64,000 nt of DNA. It comes from Micromonospora sp. C95 (GTDB taxonomy: Bacteria > Actinomycetota > Actinomycetes > Mycobacteriales > Micromonosporaceae). Below the pieces are notes generated by a model that ran no database searches, was not told the DNA's origin, and saw only the letters and a program-made list of their open reading frames with translations. The stretch covers positions 1-64,000 of the forward strand of contig NZ_JAGPXT010000018.1 in NCBI RefSeq assembly GCF_018070465.1. Direction: 5' to 3'. The translations under genes were made by a program, and so were the position numbers. Below are positions 25,576 to 34,356 of the stretch, in pieces (the first letter of the stretch is position 1; each line of letters begins with the position of its first letter).

Positions 25576-26169
25576 ATGACCGGGGCGACGGAGTCACCTG
25601 CGGTGCCGGTGGTGGCCCGGGTGCCCGTGGTCAACGCCGCGAACGCCCTGACCGCGCTGCGGCTGGTGCTCGTACCGGTCTTCGCCGCCTCGGTGGTCGT
25701 GTCGGGGATGACGCAGGCCGGATGGCAGGTCATCGCCTGCCTGATCTTCGCCGTGGCCTCGGTCACGGATCTTGTCGACGGGTGGATCGCCCGCAGGTTC
25801 GCGCTTGTCACCGCCGTCGGAAAGGTGGCCGACCCGATCGCCGACAAGGCGCTCACCGGTGCCGCCCTGCTGCTGTTGTCCTGGTACGACCGGCTGCCCT
25901 GGTGGGTCACGGTGGTCATCCTGGCCCGGGAACTGGGGATCACGGCGCTGAGGTTCTGGGTGATCCGGCGCGGCGTGATCGCCGCCAGCCGGGGCGGCAA
26001 GATCAAGACTGCGCTTCAGGTACTGGCCATCACCTGGTATCTCTGGCCGATGCCGGCCGCTCTCACCCCGATCGGACCCTGGATCATGGGCGCGGCGGTC
26101 GTGGTCACCCTCGTCACCGGGCTGGACTACCTCGCCCAGGCCACCCGGTTGCGACGCACCCAGGGGTGA
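25576..26169 (+). CDS. pgsA: CDP-diacylglycerol-glycerol-3-phosphate 3-phosphatidyltransferase
   Basis: Membrane enzyme making phosphatidylglycerophosphate, precursor of phosphatidylglycerol and cardiolipin. The CDP-alcohol phosphotransferase motif D-x2-D-G-x2-A-R-x8-G-x3-D-x3-D is complete in VTDLVDGWIARRF...VGKVADPIADK, with five to six hydrophobic helices around it. ATG 25576 gives 197 residues, the usual size. A GTG at 25501 overlapping the rimO stop by 4 bases would add a 25-residue Gly/Glu-rich extension and is also plausible because it gives coupling. The order pgsA-(cinA)-clgR-pspA is conserved in actinobacteria. Confidence 0.9.
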   Translation: MTGATESPAVPVVARVPVVNAANALTALRLVLVPVFAASVVVSGMTQAGWQVIACLIFAVASVTDLVDGWIARRFALVTAVGKVADPIADKALTGAALLLLSWYDRLPWWVTVVILARELGITALRFWVIRRGVIAASRGGKIKTALQVLAITWYLWPMPAALTPIGPWIMGAAVVVTLVTGLDYLAQATRLRRTQG

Positions 26170-26225
26170 GCGGTCAACGGCGTTGCTACGGGTAGACCGC
26201 CCCGGGGCCGGGAAGGATGCAGATC

Positions 26226-26735
26226 ATGGGTGTACGCGAGGGTGAGGGTTCGATGGGCGCTGCGGCGGCAGGCGTGGTGCACCGCCTCGCCGAGCGGCGG
26301 GAGACGTTCGCCACCGTCGAGTCGCTGACCGGCGGGCTGTTGGCCGCCACCGTGGTGGAGATCGCCGGGGCGAGCGCCGTCTACCGGGGTGGGCTGGTGG
26401 TCTACGCCACCGAGCTGAAGGAACGGCTGGCCGACGTACCGGCGGATCTGCTGGCCGAACGCGGCCCGGTCGACCCCGATGTGGCGAAGGCGCTCGCCGA
26501 GGGTGGGCGGCGACGCTGCGGCGCCGACTGGGGTCTGGCCACCACCGGTGTGGCCGGACCGGAACCGCAGGGCGGCAAGCCGGTCGGTCTGGTCTTCGTC
26601 GCGGTGGCCGGATCGGACGGCACCGAGGTGCGGCAACTGAATCTTGCTGGTGGTCGCGACCAGGTCCGGGGTGCCGCCGTGACCGAGGCCCTGCGCCTGT
26701 TGGCTGACCGGATCGACGCCCCCCAGCCGGCCTGA
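26226..26735 (+). CDS. CinA C-terminal domain protein (nicotinamide-nucleotide amidase, PncC-like)
   Basis: 169 residues, equal to the stand-alone CinA C-terminal domain that deamidates NMN in pyridine-nucleotide recycling. Motifs: FATVESLTGGLLA (family ESxTGG), GGLVVYATELKE, and the TTGVAGPEPQGGKPVGLVF block. The start was chosen at ATG 26226, because GGAAGG lies at ideal distance from it but directly abuts the ATG at 26217; a third ATG at 26253 is also possible. In Streptomyces-type order it sits between pgsA and clgR. Confidence 0.88.
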   Translation: MGVREGEGSMGAAAAGVVHRLAERRETFATVESLTGGLLAATVVEIAGASAVYRGGLVVYATELKERLADVPADLLAERGPVDPDVAKALAEGGRRRCGADWGLATTGVAGPEPQGGKPVGLVFVAVAGSDGTEVRQLNLAGGRDQVRGAAVTEALRLLADRIDAPQPA

Positions 26736-26973
26736 CCTCGCCGTCGTCGATGCTGGGTGCCACCGACCGGGGCACTCCAGGTGCCGTCGTACGGGCGGAT
26801 CGGACACCTGCGCTGCCACGGATCGGCCGAGCGGTGGACGGCGGCCGTGGGATGACCGGGCGGGGCGGGATGTCGCGGCGGCGCACAGCGGGTACGGTTG
26901 CGGGAAAGCTCCGACAGCCGGTGCTCCCGCAGGCCGGTCGGCCGGGCGAACTGTGTCCCCCAGGGGAGGTGCG

Positions 26974-27432
26974 ATGGTCCTGCTACGCCGGGTGATCGGT
27001 GACGCACTACGGGCGCGCCGGCAGGGGCAGCACCGCACGCTGCGCGAGGTCTCGTCCGCAGCCAACGTCAGCCTGGGCTACCTCTCGGAGATCGAACGCG
27101 GCCATAAGGAACCCTCCAGCGAGCTGCTCGCGGCGATCTGCGACGCGCTGGGTGCCCGCCTGTCCGAGCTGCTGCGCGAGGTCAGCGACACGGTCGCACT
27201 CGCCGAACAGATGCCCGGCGTGCTGGTGCCGGTGCAGGACGAGCCGACCGAATCGACGCCGGTCGCCGCCGCGCCGGTGCACAAGGCCACCGGTCGGGGC
27301 GTACGCCAGGTCACCTCGGACGGCAACGTCGCCGTCTCGGTGCGGCAGGATTCCCCGCTCAAGGCCACGCTGCGCAGCGCCCGGGTCCGGCCCGCCGACC
27401 GCAGCGACCGGGACGTGGTCTGCGCCGCCTGA
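26974..27432 (+). CDS. clgR: XRE-family regulator ClgR
   Basis: 152 residues with an N-terminal helix-turn-helix (residues about 8-65; TLREVSSAANVSLGYLSEIERGHKEPSSE) and a C-terminal tail ending DRDVVCAA. ClgR activates clp protease, lon and stress genes in Streptomyces, Corynebacterium and Mycobacterium and is itself degraded by ClpP; the Ala-Ala C-terminus is what ClpP substrates in this family carry. Location directly before pspA matches the mycobacterial clgR-pspA-pspM operon. GGGGAGGTG precedes ATG 26974. The 238-bp gap before it holds no gene and is its promoter region. Confidence 0.9.
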   Translation: MVLLRRVIGDALRARRQGQHRTLREVSSAANVSLGYLSEIERGHKEPSSELLAAICDALGARLSELLREVSDTVALAEQMPGVLVPVQDEPTESTPVAAAPVHKATGRGVRQVTSDGNVAVSVRQDSPLKATLRSARVRPADRSDRDVVCAA

Positions 27433-27614
27433 GCCTCGCGGCCGATGGTCGCGGTAGCTCCCGCCGCGTAGGGTTGATCGCGGACGTCCCCTCTCGCCGG
27501 TACGGATGCCGTGTTGGCGCCCGGCTGGGACGATGGAGCCACCATCGCTGGTAGCCGAGCCGTTCCCCGGGGGTGGGGCAGGCACAGCGACGTGATTGAG
27601 GGGATACCGCGGAG

Positions 27615-28475
27615 ATGGCGAACCCGTTCGTCAAGGGGTGGAAGTACCTGATGGCGCTCTTCGGCGCCCGCATCGACGAGCACGCCGACCCCAAGGTGCA
27701 GCTCCAGCAGGCCATCGACGAGGCGCACCGGCAGCACCAGGCGCTCGTCCAGCAGGCCGCCGCCGTGATCGGCAACCAGCGGCAGTTGGAGATGAAGCTG
27801 TCCCGGCAGATGTCCGACGTCGAGCGGTTGCAGGCAAATGCCCGCCAGGCGCTGGTCCTGGCCGATCAGGCCCGGGCCAAGGGTGACGAGACCGAGGCCG
27901 GGCGGTACGAGCAGTCCGCGCAGACCCTGGCCACCCAGTTGGTGAACGCCGAACAGTCCGCGGAGGACCTGAAGACCCTGCACGACCAGGCGCTGGCCGC
28001 CGCCGGGCAGGCCCGCCGGGCGGTGGAGAACAATTCCATGATCCTCCAGCAGAAGCTCGCCGAGCGCGCCAAGCTGCTCAGCCAGCTGGAGCAGGCCAAG
28101 ATGCAGGAGAGCGTCGCCGCCTCGCTGGAGTCCATGTCGGCGCTCACCGCCCCCGGCAGCACGCCCACCCTCGACGAGGTACGCGAGCGCATCGAACGCC
28201 GTTACGCCAACGCCATGGGCCGGGCCGAGTTGGCCGGCAACTCGACCGAGGGCCGGATGCTGGAGATCCAGAAGGCGACCCTGGACACGGCCGGTTCCGC
28301 CCGGCTGGACCAGATCCGCGCCAGCATGGCCGGCGAGCAGCTCGGTGCGGGCACCGACCGCGGCACCGCCGAGGAGCAACCGGCGAGCGCGGACCCGGGA
28401 GTGGCCCGGCTCGACGAGATCCGCGCCAGCATGAGCCGCGAACGCGGCACCGGCGACACCACGGCCGCCGGCTGA
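27615..28475 (+). CDS. pspA: Phage-shock protein PspA (IM30/ESCRT-III family)
   Basis: 286-residue peripheral membrane protein, almost wholly coiled coil from residue 20 to 215 (KVQLQQAIDEAHRQHQALVQ and onward), preceded by the amphipathic helix MANPFVKGWKYLMALF that binds stressed membranes. Family role: oligomerises on damaged inner membrane and keeps the proton-motive force. The C-terminus carries a duplicated segment, ARLDQIRASM (about 229-238) and ARLDEIRASM (about 264-273), separated by a Gly/Glu/Ala linker. The 182-bp gap after clgR may hold its own promoter. Confidence 0.93.
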   Translation: MANPFVKGWKYLMALFGARIDEHADPKVQLQQAIDEAHRQHQALVQQAAAVIGNQRQLEMKLSRQMSDVERLQANARQALVLADQARAKGDETEAGRYEQSAQTLATQLVNAEQSAEDLKTLHDQALAAAGQARRAVENNSMILQQKLAERAKLLSQLEQAKMQESVAASLESMSALTAPGSTPTLDEVRERIERRYANAMGRAELAGNSTEGRMLEIQKATLDTAGSARLDQIRASMAGEQLGAGTDRGTAEEQPASADPGVARLDEIRASMSRERGTGDTTAAG

Positions 28476-28497
28476 GCGGAGAATCGAGGAGGCGACG

Positions 28498-29277
28498 GTG
28501 GCTGCGGACGAGCGCACCCGGTATTTCCGCCGGCTGAGCCGGCTGCGCGGCTCCGCCCGCCGGTGGAGCGTCCTGGCCGGCGGGCTCGGCGGCGCAGCTG
28601 CGGTGCTGACCCCGTACGCCGGGATCGGTCTGGCTGACGCGGCATGGGCCGCCGCCGCGGGCGCGGCCACCGCATTGGCCGCCTGGCGTTGGGTGGACCT
28701 GCGTGCCCTCGCCGCCCAACCCGCTCCACCACCGCTGGACCCGGCCCAGGTGGCCGCCCGCAACCGCGCCCGCCTGGTCGCCGCCGTGGAACGTCTCCCC
28801 GCCGGTGCCGGCGTGCTGGCCGAGGTGCGTCGGGTCCGCTCCCGCACCGCACTGCGCGGCACCGCCGCCGCCCAACCGTGGGAGCGCCTGGACCGGGCCG
28901 CCGCGACCATGGCATCCATGTCGGGCCGGCTGACCGGCCTCGCCGAACCGGCCGTCGCCGAAGCCTCCGCCGCCGAACAGTCCCTGCGTGAACTGGCCAA
29001 CCGGGTCGCCAGCGTGGAACGTGCGGTCCGCCTCGCCCCGGCCGACGCGAAGCCGCCGCTGGCCGAGGCGCACCGGGCGCTCACCGGCCAACTGGAGACG
29101 GGCGTGACGGCGTACGAGCGGCTTGTCGTCGCCGCCGCCGGCTACCTCGCCGAGGAGTACCGCCCCGAGACCGAACACCCGGCAGCCGCCCGGCTGACCG
29201 AAGCGACCGACCTCCTGCACGGCTTCGCCGCCGCGCTGTCCGAACTACGCGCCGTCGGCCGCCCCGCCGGCCCGTGA
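28498..29277 (+). CDS. pspM: PspM-like membrane partner of PspA
   Basis: 259 residues starting at GTG 28498 behind GAGGAGG. Two adjacent membrane helices (about residues 23-65, VLAGGLGGAAAVLTPYAGIG and AAWAAAAGAATALAAW) are followed by a largely helical cytoplasmic part. Position third in clgR-pspA-x matches Rv2743c (PspM) of M. tuberculosis, which tethers PspA to the membrane. The assignment rests on position and topology; sequence similarity is low across genera. Confidence 0.7.
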   Translation: MAADERTRYFRRLSRLRGSARRWSVLAGGLGGAAAVLTPYAGIGLADAAWAAAAGAATALAAWRWVDLRALAAQPAPPPLDPAQVAARNRARLVAAVERLPAGAGVLAEVRRVRSRTALRGTAAAQPWERLDRAAATMASMSGRLTGLAEPAVAEASAAEQSLRELANRVASVERAVRLAPADAKPPLAEAHRALTGQLETGVTAYERLVVAAAGYLAEEYRPETEHPAAARLTEATDLLHGFAAALSELRAVGRPAGP

Positions 29278-29309
29278 ACAGACCGGGCGGGGTTCAAGAT
29301 CCTGCCATG

Positions 29310-29336
29310 TTGGATCCTGGACCGGGTGTGATCCAA
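29310..29336 (+). promoter_or_regulatory. Inverted repeat TTGGATC-N13-GATCCAA
   Basis: Exact 7-bp arms (29310-29316 and 29330-29336) in the 67-bp gap between pspM and the next small gene, ending eight bases before its ATG. It could be a terminator stem for the psp operon or an operator over the start of the small gene. Confidence 0.4.
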
Positions 29337-29344
29337 TTGCGGCT

Positions 29345-29566
29345 ATGAATCGACAGCGGGTTCTTGCAGTGCTGCTGCTGCTTATCGCGTTTCTGGCGCT
29401 TGTCGTCTCGCGTACCTTCCCGTTCACGGACGATCTTTCCGGCCTGGCCGAGTCGGCGATCGCGGTCGGCGGCGCGGTGTGCGGGCTGGCCGGCGTGTGG
29501 CTGTGGTTGCGCAGGACGCCGGCGAGCGAAGCGCCGTCGACCACGGGCGAAGCAGAGAACCGCTGA
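29345..29566 (+). CDS. Small two-helix membrane protein
   Basis: 73 residues: an N-terminal helix (VLAVLLLLIAFLALVVS), a short loop TFPFTDDLSG, a second helix (AIAVGGAVCGLAGVWLWLRR) and a Ser/Thr/Glu tail. No family recognised. It follows pspM by 67 bp with an inverted repeat between them and converges on the multicopper-oxidase-like gene 18 bp away. The coding statistics are good but no clear RBS is visible. Confidence 0.55.
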   Translation: MNRQRVLAVLLLLIAFLALVVSRTFPFTDDLSGLAESAIAVGGAVCGLAGVWLWLRRTPASEAPSTTGEAENR

Positions 29567-29584
29567 CCGTACCGGAGCGCGGAG

Positions 29585-32500
29585 TCACTCGGGGGTGGTG
29601 ACCGGGATTGGGCCGGTGTACGGGGAGGCGCCGACCACGTTGAACGAGCGCACCCGGTAGTGGTAGGTCACGCCCCGGGACAGGCCGGTGTTGGTGAAGC
29701 CCCGACCGGTCACGGTGAAGGTGGCCAGCTCCCGGGTGAACGCCGGGTCCAGGGCCCGTTCCACGGTGAAGCCGGCGCCCTGCCCGGCGGGCGTGCTTGC
29801 CGACCAGCCGAGCACCACGGTCGCGGTGTCCGGGCCGGGAGCGGTGGTGGCCACGCTGACCGAGGTCGGTGTGCCGGGCGCGGGTGGGGTGGTCACCGCG
29901 GCCAGGGTGGACCAGGGTGAGGCGGCGCCCAGGTAGGTGGTGCGTACCCGGTAGTAGTAGGTGGTGTCGGGCGCGACCGCCGGGTCCAGGTGGCTGTCGC
30001 CGACGCTTATCGCGGTGGTGCCGGGCCCACTGGTGAAGGTCGGGTTGGTGGCGCGTTGCACGTCGATGCCGGTGGCGAAGGAGTTGTTGGCCCAGCGCAG
30101 CGCCACCCGCAGCGGTGCGGCGGGTGGAATTGTCGCGGTCAGCTTGGCCGGCGCGGTGAGCTGAACGGACGCGGGAACGCTGTTCGACCAGGTGGAGCAG
30201 CTCGTCGCGTTCTCGGCGCGGATGCGGTAGTGGTAGGTGACGGCCGGGGTGACGGTGGCGTCGGTGTACCGGGTCGCGGTGGCCGCCACGGTGATGGTGG
30301 TCAGCCCGTTGGTGAAGGTCGCGTCGGTGGCCCGGTGCAGCAGGTGGCTGGTGGCCGGCGGGCGGCTGCCGCTGCCGGTCCAGGCGAGGGTGATCGCCGG
30401 TAGCGCGGTGGCCGAGCCGGGGACGGGTGCCGCGGTGAGCCCGGTCGGGGCCCGGGGCGAGACCCGGACCACGAGCGGGCGGTTCATGCCCAGATCGCGA
30501 TGCCCGGCCGCCGCGCTGCCCCAGCGGAACTCCCAGCCGAGATTCACCAGCTGGTTGACCACCGCTGCGGGTCGTCCGTCGAGCGGACTGATCGGGGTGG
30601 AGTCGAGCCGGGCGCCGGCTGGTCGGGTCGGGTCGAGCAGCCGTACGCAGTCGCCGATCTTGAACGGTAGCAGCGGTGCCTCGGGACGCAGCGCGAGCAG
30701 CACGTCCTCACCGGGATCGACGCGCACCACCTGCTTCCAGCCGAGTTCGCCGGGGTGCGGTGGCCGGATCGTGCCGTCCCGACCGACCCGGCCGACCACC
30801 TGCACGTCGAGGCCGTCGAACCGCACCGGATGGCTCTGCCGCCCACAGCCGCGTACCCGCCAGAGCTGACTGCCGTCGCCCGGTGTGCCGACCGCCAGGG
30901 CCGAATCGCTGGCGTGCACCACCTCGGTCGCCGGGTCGGTGGGACCGAGCGGCAGGGTGGCCGCGCCGCGTGGCCCGCCGTGCGGATGGGCCACACCGAG
31001 GCGACCGGCGAGTCTGCCGTACTCGGGCTCGAAGACCTGGCACACGGACCTGACGGTCAGCGGCAGGCTCACCGGTGCCCCGCCGGGCGGGGTGAACTCG
31101 ACGGTACTGGCGTGGACCGGAATCCGGGTCGGCGCACTCGTGGTGCCGAAGCAGGGGTCGTAGGCCGGTTGCGGCACGACCGGGGGACGCTGGCTGGCCG
31201 CGTACGCGGCGGGCAGGCGGTCCCGTAGCCGGTCGAGGTCGTACGGCCGGGCCGGGGTACCCGTCACCCGTAGCTGCATCAGCGTTCGGGTGTTCGGACC
31301 GTATCCGGGCAGGGTCGGCGGCGCACCGCCCTCGGCGGTCCGGTCGGGGCCACCGGTGAGGTGGTCGTAGCGGGGGTCGAAGCAGGGCAGCGGGGCGGGG
31401 CAGTCGTTGTACAGGATCAGGGTGGTGCCGGGGTCGACGGTGGCGAAGTCCACGAGCACGTCGGCCCGTTCGCCGGGGGCGAGCAGCAGCGCGTGGCCGT
31501 CGACGTTGAGTACGGTCGGGTCGCGTCGGTCGTAGCGGAAGCCGATCGGTCGATTCGGCACGACCACCGGCGCTGGCAGCAGGCCGCCCTCGTTGCCGAT
31601 CCGGATCATCTCCGGGCCGGCCGCCGCCGGGTCCGGCACGCCACCGGGCCGCCCGTCGGTCGGCCAGTCCGCCGGCCGGTCCGGAGCGCGGACCGCGTCG
31701 ACCATCGGCACCTCACCTGCGGCGGCGTCGGCGAGGATGCCCTGCGGTGTCCACATCGGCGCATCCGAGACAGCCCGGTACAGCTGCAGATTGAGCCAGC
31801 GGTCGGTGCAGGCGTTGAGGATGCGCCACCGGTGAACCTTCGGCTGCACCTCCAGGCACGGGTACGCGGCCCCGTTCACCAGGACCGTGTCGCCGAACGC
31901 GGCGGGCACCGCGCTCGGATGCGGCACGCCTGGGGTCTGCGGCGGCTCGTCCGGGTCGGTGACCGGGTCGTGATGCGGGTTGGGCATGGTGGCGGCGGAG
32001 GCGTCGGGGCCAGCAGTGGCGGTACGCGACCAGGGCCCGTAGTCCCACCGGCCGGTCGGGTTGATCCCGTCGCGGCGGTACGGGTTCTGGCGGGTCTGGT
32101 AGACGTGCGGGTGCCAGAGGGAACCGCGTGAACCCCACCGGTCCCGATCCCAGGTCGGATCCTGGGCGGCGAGCTGGGCGTCGTCCGGCACGAACGTCTT
32201 GTCCTCGAAGACCAGCGGCAACTGCTCGGCCGGCAGCGTCCCGTCGGCGGTCAACCGCTCCTCGGCGTCGTCGGTGAGCAGGTAGAGCGCGAGCTGACCG
32301 GAGTAGCTGGTCAGCCGGGAGAGCCCGACGGTGTTGTCGTGGAACCAGAGCAGGCGACCACTCTGGTCGTTGGGGTAGTAGCGGGTGGTGGCACCCTGAC
32401 CGGGATGGGGCATGTCCGGCACGTGGGTCAGGCCGGTACCGGTGGGATAGGGGGTGATCTCACCCGCCGGACTGATCCAGTGCCAGGGGCCACCGGCGCT

Positions 32501-33196
32501 GATCCAGCCGGTGAGCGCGCCGCAGAGGTGCAGCACGGCCCGGTTCTGCGGGTAGGGCGCCGGCCCGTCGAGGGGCCCCGGACCGGCACCGGGCACGGTC
32601 GGGTCGACCGGCAGGAAGAGGTCGCCGGTGGGCAGCTGGTTGATGAACTTGATGCGTACCGGCCGGCCGCGTCGGGCGAGCACGACCGGACCGAGATGCC
32701 AGGGTCGCCGTGGCGGGGCGACCGTGTTGTGCCCGTCCGGGTTGGTGCCCAGGTTCAGTTGGCGGTAGCCGCGCAGCCGGGTCGCCGGCAGGTCCCGGTG
32801 CAGCCGTTGGGTGTATTCCTGGAGCCCGATCTCGTAGTAGTCGCAACCGGGATAGGTGATCGTGTCAGGCACGGCGACCGGCAGGTGGGCACCGTGCGGG
32901 GTACGTCCCAGCGGGCCGAGGCCGGGCAGCGGGTCGACGAACTTGCGCAACCCGGTGCCGACCATCACCTGCCCGTCCTCGTCGTGACCGGGCAGTGGAC
33001 TGTAGGCGTGGTTCGGCACCGTGCCGAAGCAGCGGGGTGCCGCCGCCGGGTCGAGGCTCGCCGGCGCCGGCCGGGGTGGGGTCGGTTCCGGGTGCGGCTG
33101 CCCGGGCACCGCCGGAGCCCGCGTCACTGCGCCCGGCTGGTCGGTGCGGGCGGCGCGGTCCAACCAGGTCGACCGGAGTCTGCGGAAAACGGCCAT
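29585..33196 (-). CDS. Multicopper-oxidase-like protein with lost copper sites and three FN3 domains
   Basis: 1203 residues from the ATG at 33194-33196 (GGGAGAG upstream). Residues ~60-905 align by eye with the three-cupredoxin multicopper oxidases, including VRSVCQVFEPEYGR and VDPGEDVLLALRP. The four copper motifs are degenerate. HLHG is HLCG (223-226). HDH is HDN (286-288). HPxHxH is HPVRF (from 789). HCHILGH is GSAAAGH (893-899), so the type-1 Cys and most type-3 His are gone while the flanking WxxxxxxGH....M.RP is kept. Three fibronectin-III domains follow (about 910-1203). I see no signal peptide. Probably a binding or structural protein, not an oxidase. Confidence 0.82.
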   Translation of the reverse strand: MAVFRRLRSTWLDRAARTDQPGAVTRAPAVPGQPHPEPTPPRPAPASLDPAAAPRCFGTVPNHAYSPLPGHDEDGQVMVGTGLRKFVDPLPGLGPLGRTPHGAHLPVAVPDTITYPGCDYYEIGLQEYTQRLHRDLPATRLRGYRQLNLGTNPDGHNTVAPPRRPWHLGPVVLARRGRPVRIKFINQLPTGDLFLPVDPTVPGAGPGPLDGPAPYPQNRAVLHLCGALTGWISAGGPWHWISPAGEITPYPTGTGLTHVPDMPHPGQGATTRYYPNDQSGRLLWFHDNTVGLSRLTSYSGQLALYLLTDDAEERLTADGTLPAEQLPLVFEDKTFVPDDAQLAAQDPTWDRDRWGSRGSLWHPHVYQTRQNPYRRDGINPTGRWDYGPWSRTATAGPDASAATMPNPHHDPVTDPDEPPQTPGVPHPSAVPAAFGDTVLVNGAAYPCLEVQPKVHRWRILNACTDRWLNLQLYRAVSDAPMWTPQGILADAAAGEVPMVDAVRAPDRPADWPTDGRPGGVPDPAAAGPEMIRIGNEGGLLPAPVVVPNRPIGFRYDRRDPTVLNVDGHALLLAPGERADVLVDFATVDPGTTLILYNDCPAPLPCFDPRYDHLTGGPDRTAEGGAPPTLPGYGPNTRTLMQLRVTGTPARPYDLDRLRDRLPAAYAASQRPPVVPQPAYDPCFGTTSAPTRIPVHASTVEFTPPGGAPVSLPLTVRSVCQVFEPEYGRLAGRLGVAHPHGGPRGAATLPLGPTDPATEVVHASDSALAVGTPGDGSQLWRVRGCGRQSHPVRFDGLDVQVVGRVGRDGTIRPPHPGELGWKQVVRVDPGEDVLLALRPEAPLLPFKIGDCVRLLDPTRPAGARLDSTPISPLDGRPAAVVNQLVNLGWEFRWGSAAAGHRDLGMNRPLVVRVSPRAPTGLTAAPVPGSATALPAITLAWTGSGSRPPATSHLLHRATDATFTNGLTTITVAATATRYTDATVTPAVTYHYRIRAENATSCSTWSNSVPASVQLTAPAKLTATIPPAAPLRVALRWANNSFATGIDVQRATNPTFTSGPGTTAISVGDSHLDPAVAPDTTYYYRVRTTYLGAASPWSTLAAVTTPPAPGTPTSVSVATTAPGPDTATVVLGWSASTPAGQGAGFTVERALDPAFTRELATFTVTGRGFTNTGLSRGVTYHYRVRSFNVVGASPYTGPIPVTTPE

Positions 33197-33442
33197 GGCT
33201 CTCCCGGTGATCGGGGCGCGACGGTCACCACCCCGACGTGGCGGCGCGGACGCGCGGGCTGACGTTCCGTGAGCCCTCAACCGCAGCATGCGACGGGTGG
33301 TGGCCGGTTAGGAAGTCCCCTTTCGTGCCAATCTGCCGAGCTGCCGGCGTGTCGCCGCCGCCACTCCGCGCCGCTGGCGTGGCCGGCCGTCCACCCGCCC
33401 CGACCTGCCCAGACCGCTGCGTGGAAGATGCGCGGTGACCGC

Positions 33443-34246
33443 TCAGGTCGGCGCGCCGGGCTGGCAGGTGGGACACCAGTAGGTGACCCGGTCGCCCAAC
33501 TCCTCCTTGCGGATGGCGGTGCCGCAGCGCCGGCACGGCTGCGCCCGGCGCCCGTACACGTAGCTGGTCCGGCCCCGCGCCAGCGCGCCGGTGGTGCTCT
33601 GCGTCCAGCGACCCCGGTTCGCGGCCAGCAGCTTCTGCGCCAGGGTCACCAGGCCGGTGAGGTCGGGTACGTCCCGCACGGGGGTGCGGGGGTGCACGCC
33701 GCGCAGGAACAGCACCTCGCATTTGTAGAGGTTGCCGACGCCGGCCAGGATGCGCTGGTCGAGCAGGGCCACCCCGACCGGGGTGTCCGGATGGGTGGCG
33801 AGCCGACGGGTGGCCTCGGCCGGATCCCAGTCGGCACCGAGCAGGTCGGGGCCGAGGTGACCGACGAGGCGCTCCTCGTCGGCGGTGGGCACCAGCGCCA
33901 CCTCATGCAGGTGGTAGCCGACGGCGGTCGCGGCCGGGGCACGCAGCACCACCCGGATCAGGTGTGCCGGCCGGGCCGTCCACCGCTGTCCGGGCGCGTA
34001 CGTCCGCCAGGTGCCGTCCATCCGCAGATGCGAGTGCAGCGTCCAGCGCGACTCACCGGTGCCGGCGGGGGCGTCCAGCCGGAGCAGCAGGTGTTTGCCC
34101 CGGCTCGCGCTGTCGCATACCGACCAGCCGGTGAGGTCGGTGGTGGCGAGCGCGGGCACCCGGAAATCGCTGCCGGTCAGCCGGGTGCCGACCAGCGCGC
34201 GTTCCAGGACGCGGGCGGTGTTCCAGACGGTGTCACCTTCGGGCAC
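33443..34246 (-). CDS. nei2: Endonuclease VIII-like DNA glycosylase Nei2
   Basis: Base-excision glycosylase/AP lyase for oxidised pyrimidines. The GTG at 34244-34246 puts Pro2 and Glu3 (PEGDTVW) at the N-terminus, as needed for catalysis, so this start is preferred over the ATG 11 codons upstream. PEGDTV is the Nei rather than MutM pattern. The H2TH region (AGVGNLYKCEVLF) and the C-terminal zinc finger (CRRCGTAI...YWCPTC) are intact. 267 residues match Nei2 of mycobacteria. The 246-bp gap to the oxidase-like gene holds no gene and is presumably the promoter of the latter. Confidence 0.9.
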   Translation of the reverse strand: MPEGDTVWNTARVLERALVGTRLTGSDFRVPALATTDLTGWSVCDSASRGKHLLLRLDAPAGTGESRWTLHSHLRMDGTWRTYAPGQRWTARPAHLIRVVLRAPAATAVGYHLHEVALVPTADEERLVGHLGPDLLGADWDPAEATRRLATHPDTPVGVALLDQRILAGVGNLYKCEVLFLRGVHPRTPVRDVPDLTGLVTLAQKLLAANRGRWTQSTTGALARGRTSYVYGRRAQPCRRCGTAIRKEELGDRVTYWCPTCQPGAPT

Positions 34247-34356
34247 GGCACCATTCTCCCTCACCCGAGCGCAATTCACATGTATCGCTATTTGTATGGT
34301 GCTTCTGTTCGATCTACGGATATAGGCACTATCGGGGAGTTCTGAGGAGAATGCCG

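Noticed and set aside
27078..29084. Open frame of 668 codons on the minus strand across clgR-pspA-pspM
   Set aside because: The plus-strand genes have RBSs, family motifs and conserved order; the minus frame has none.
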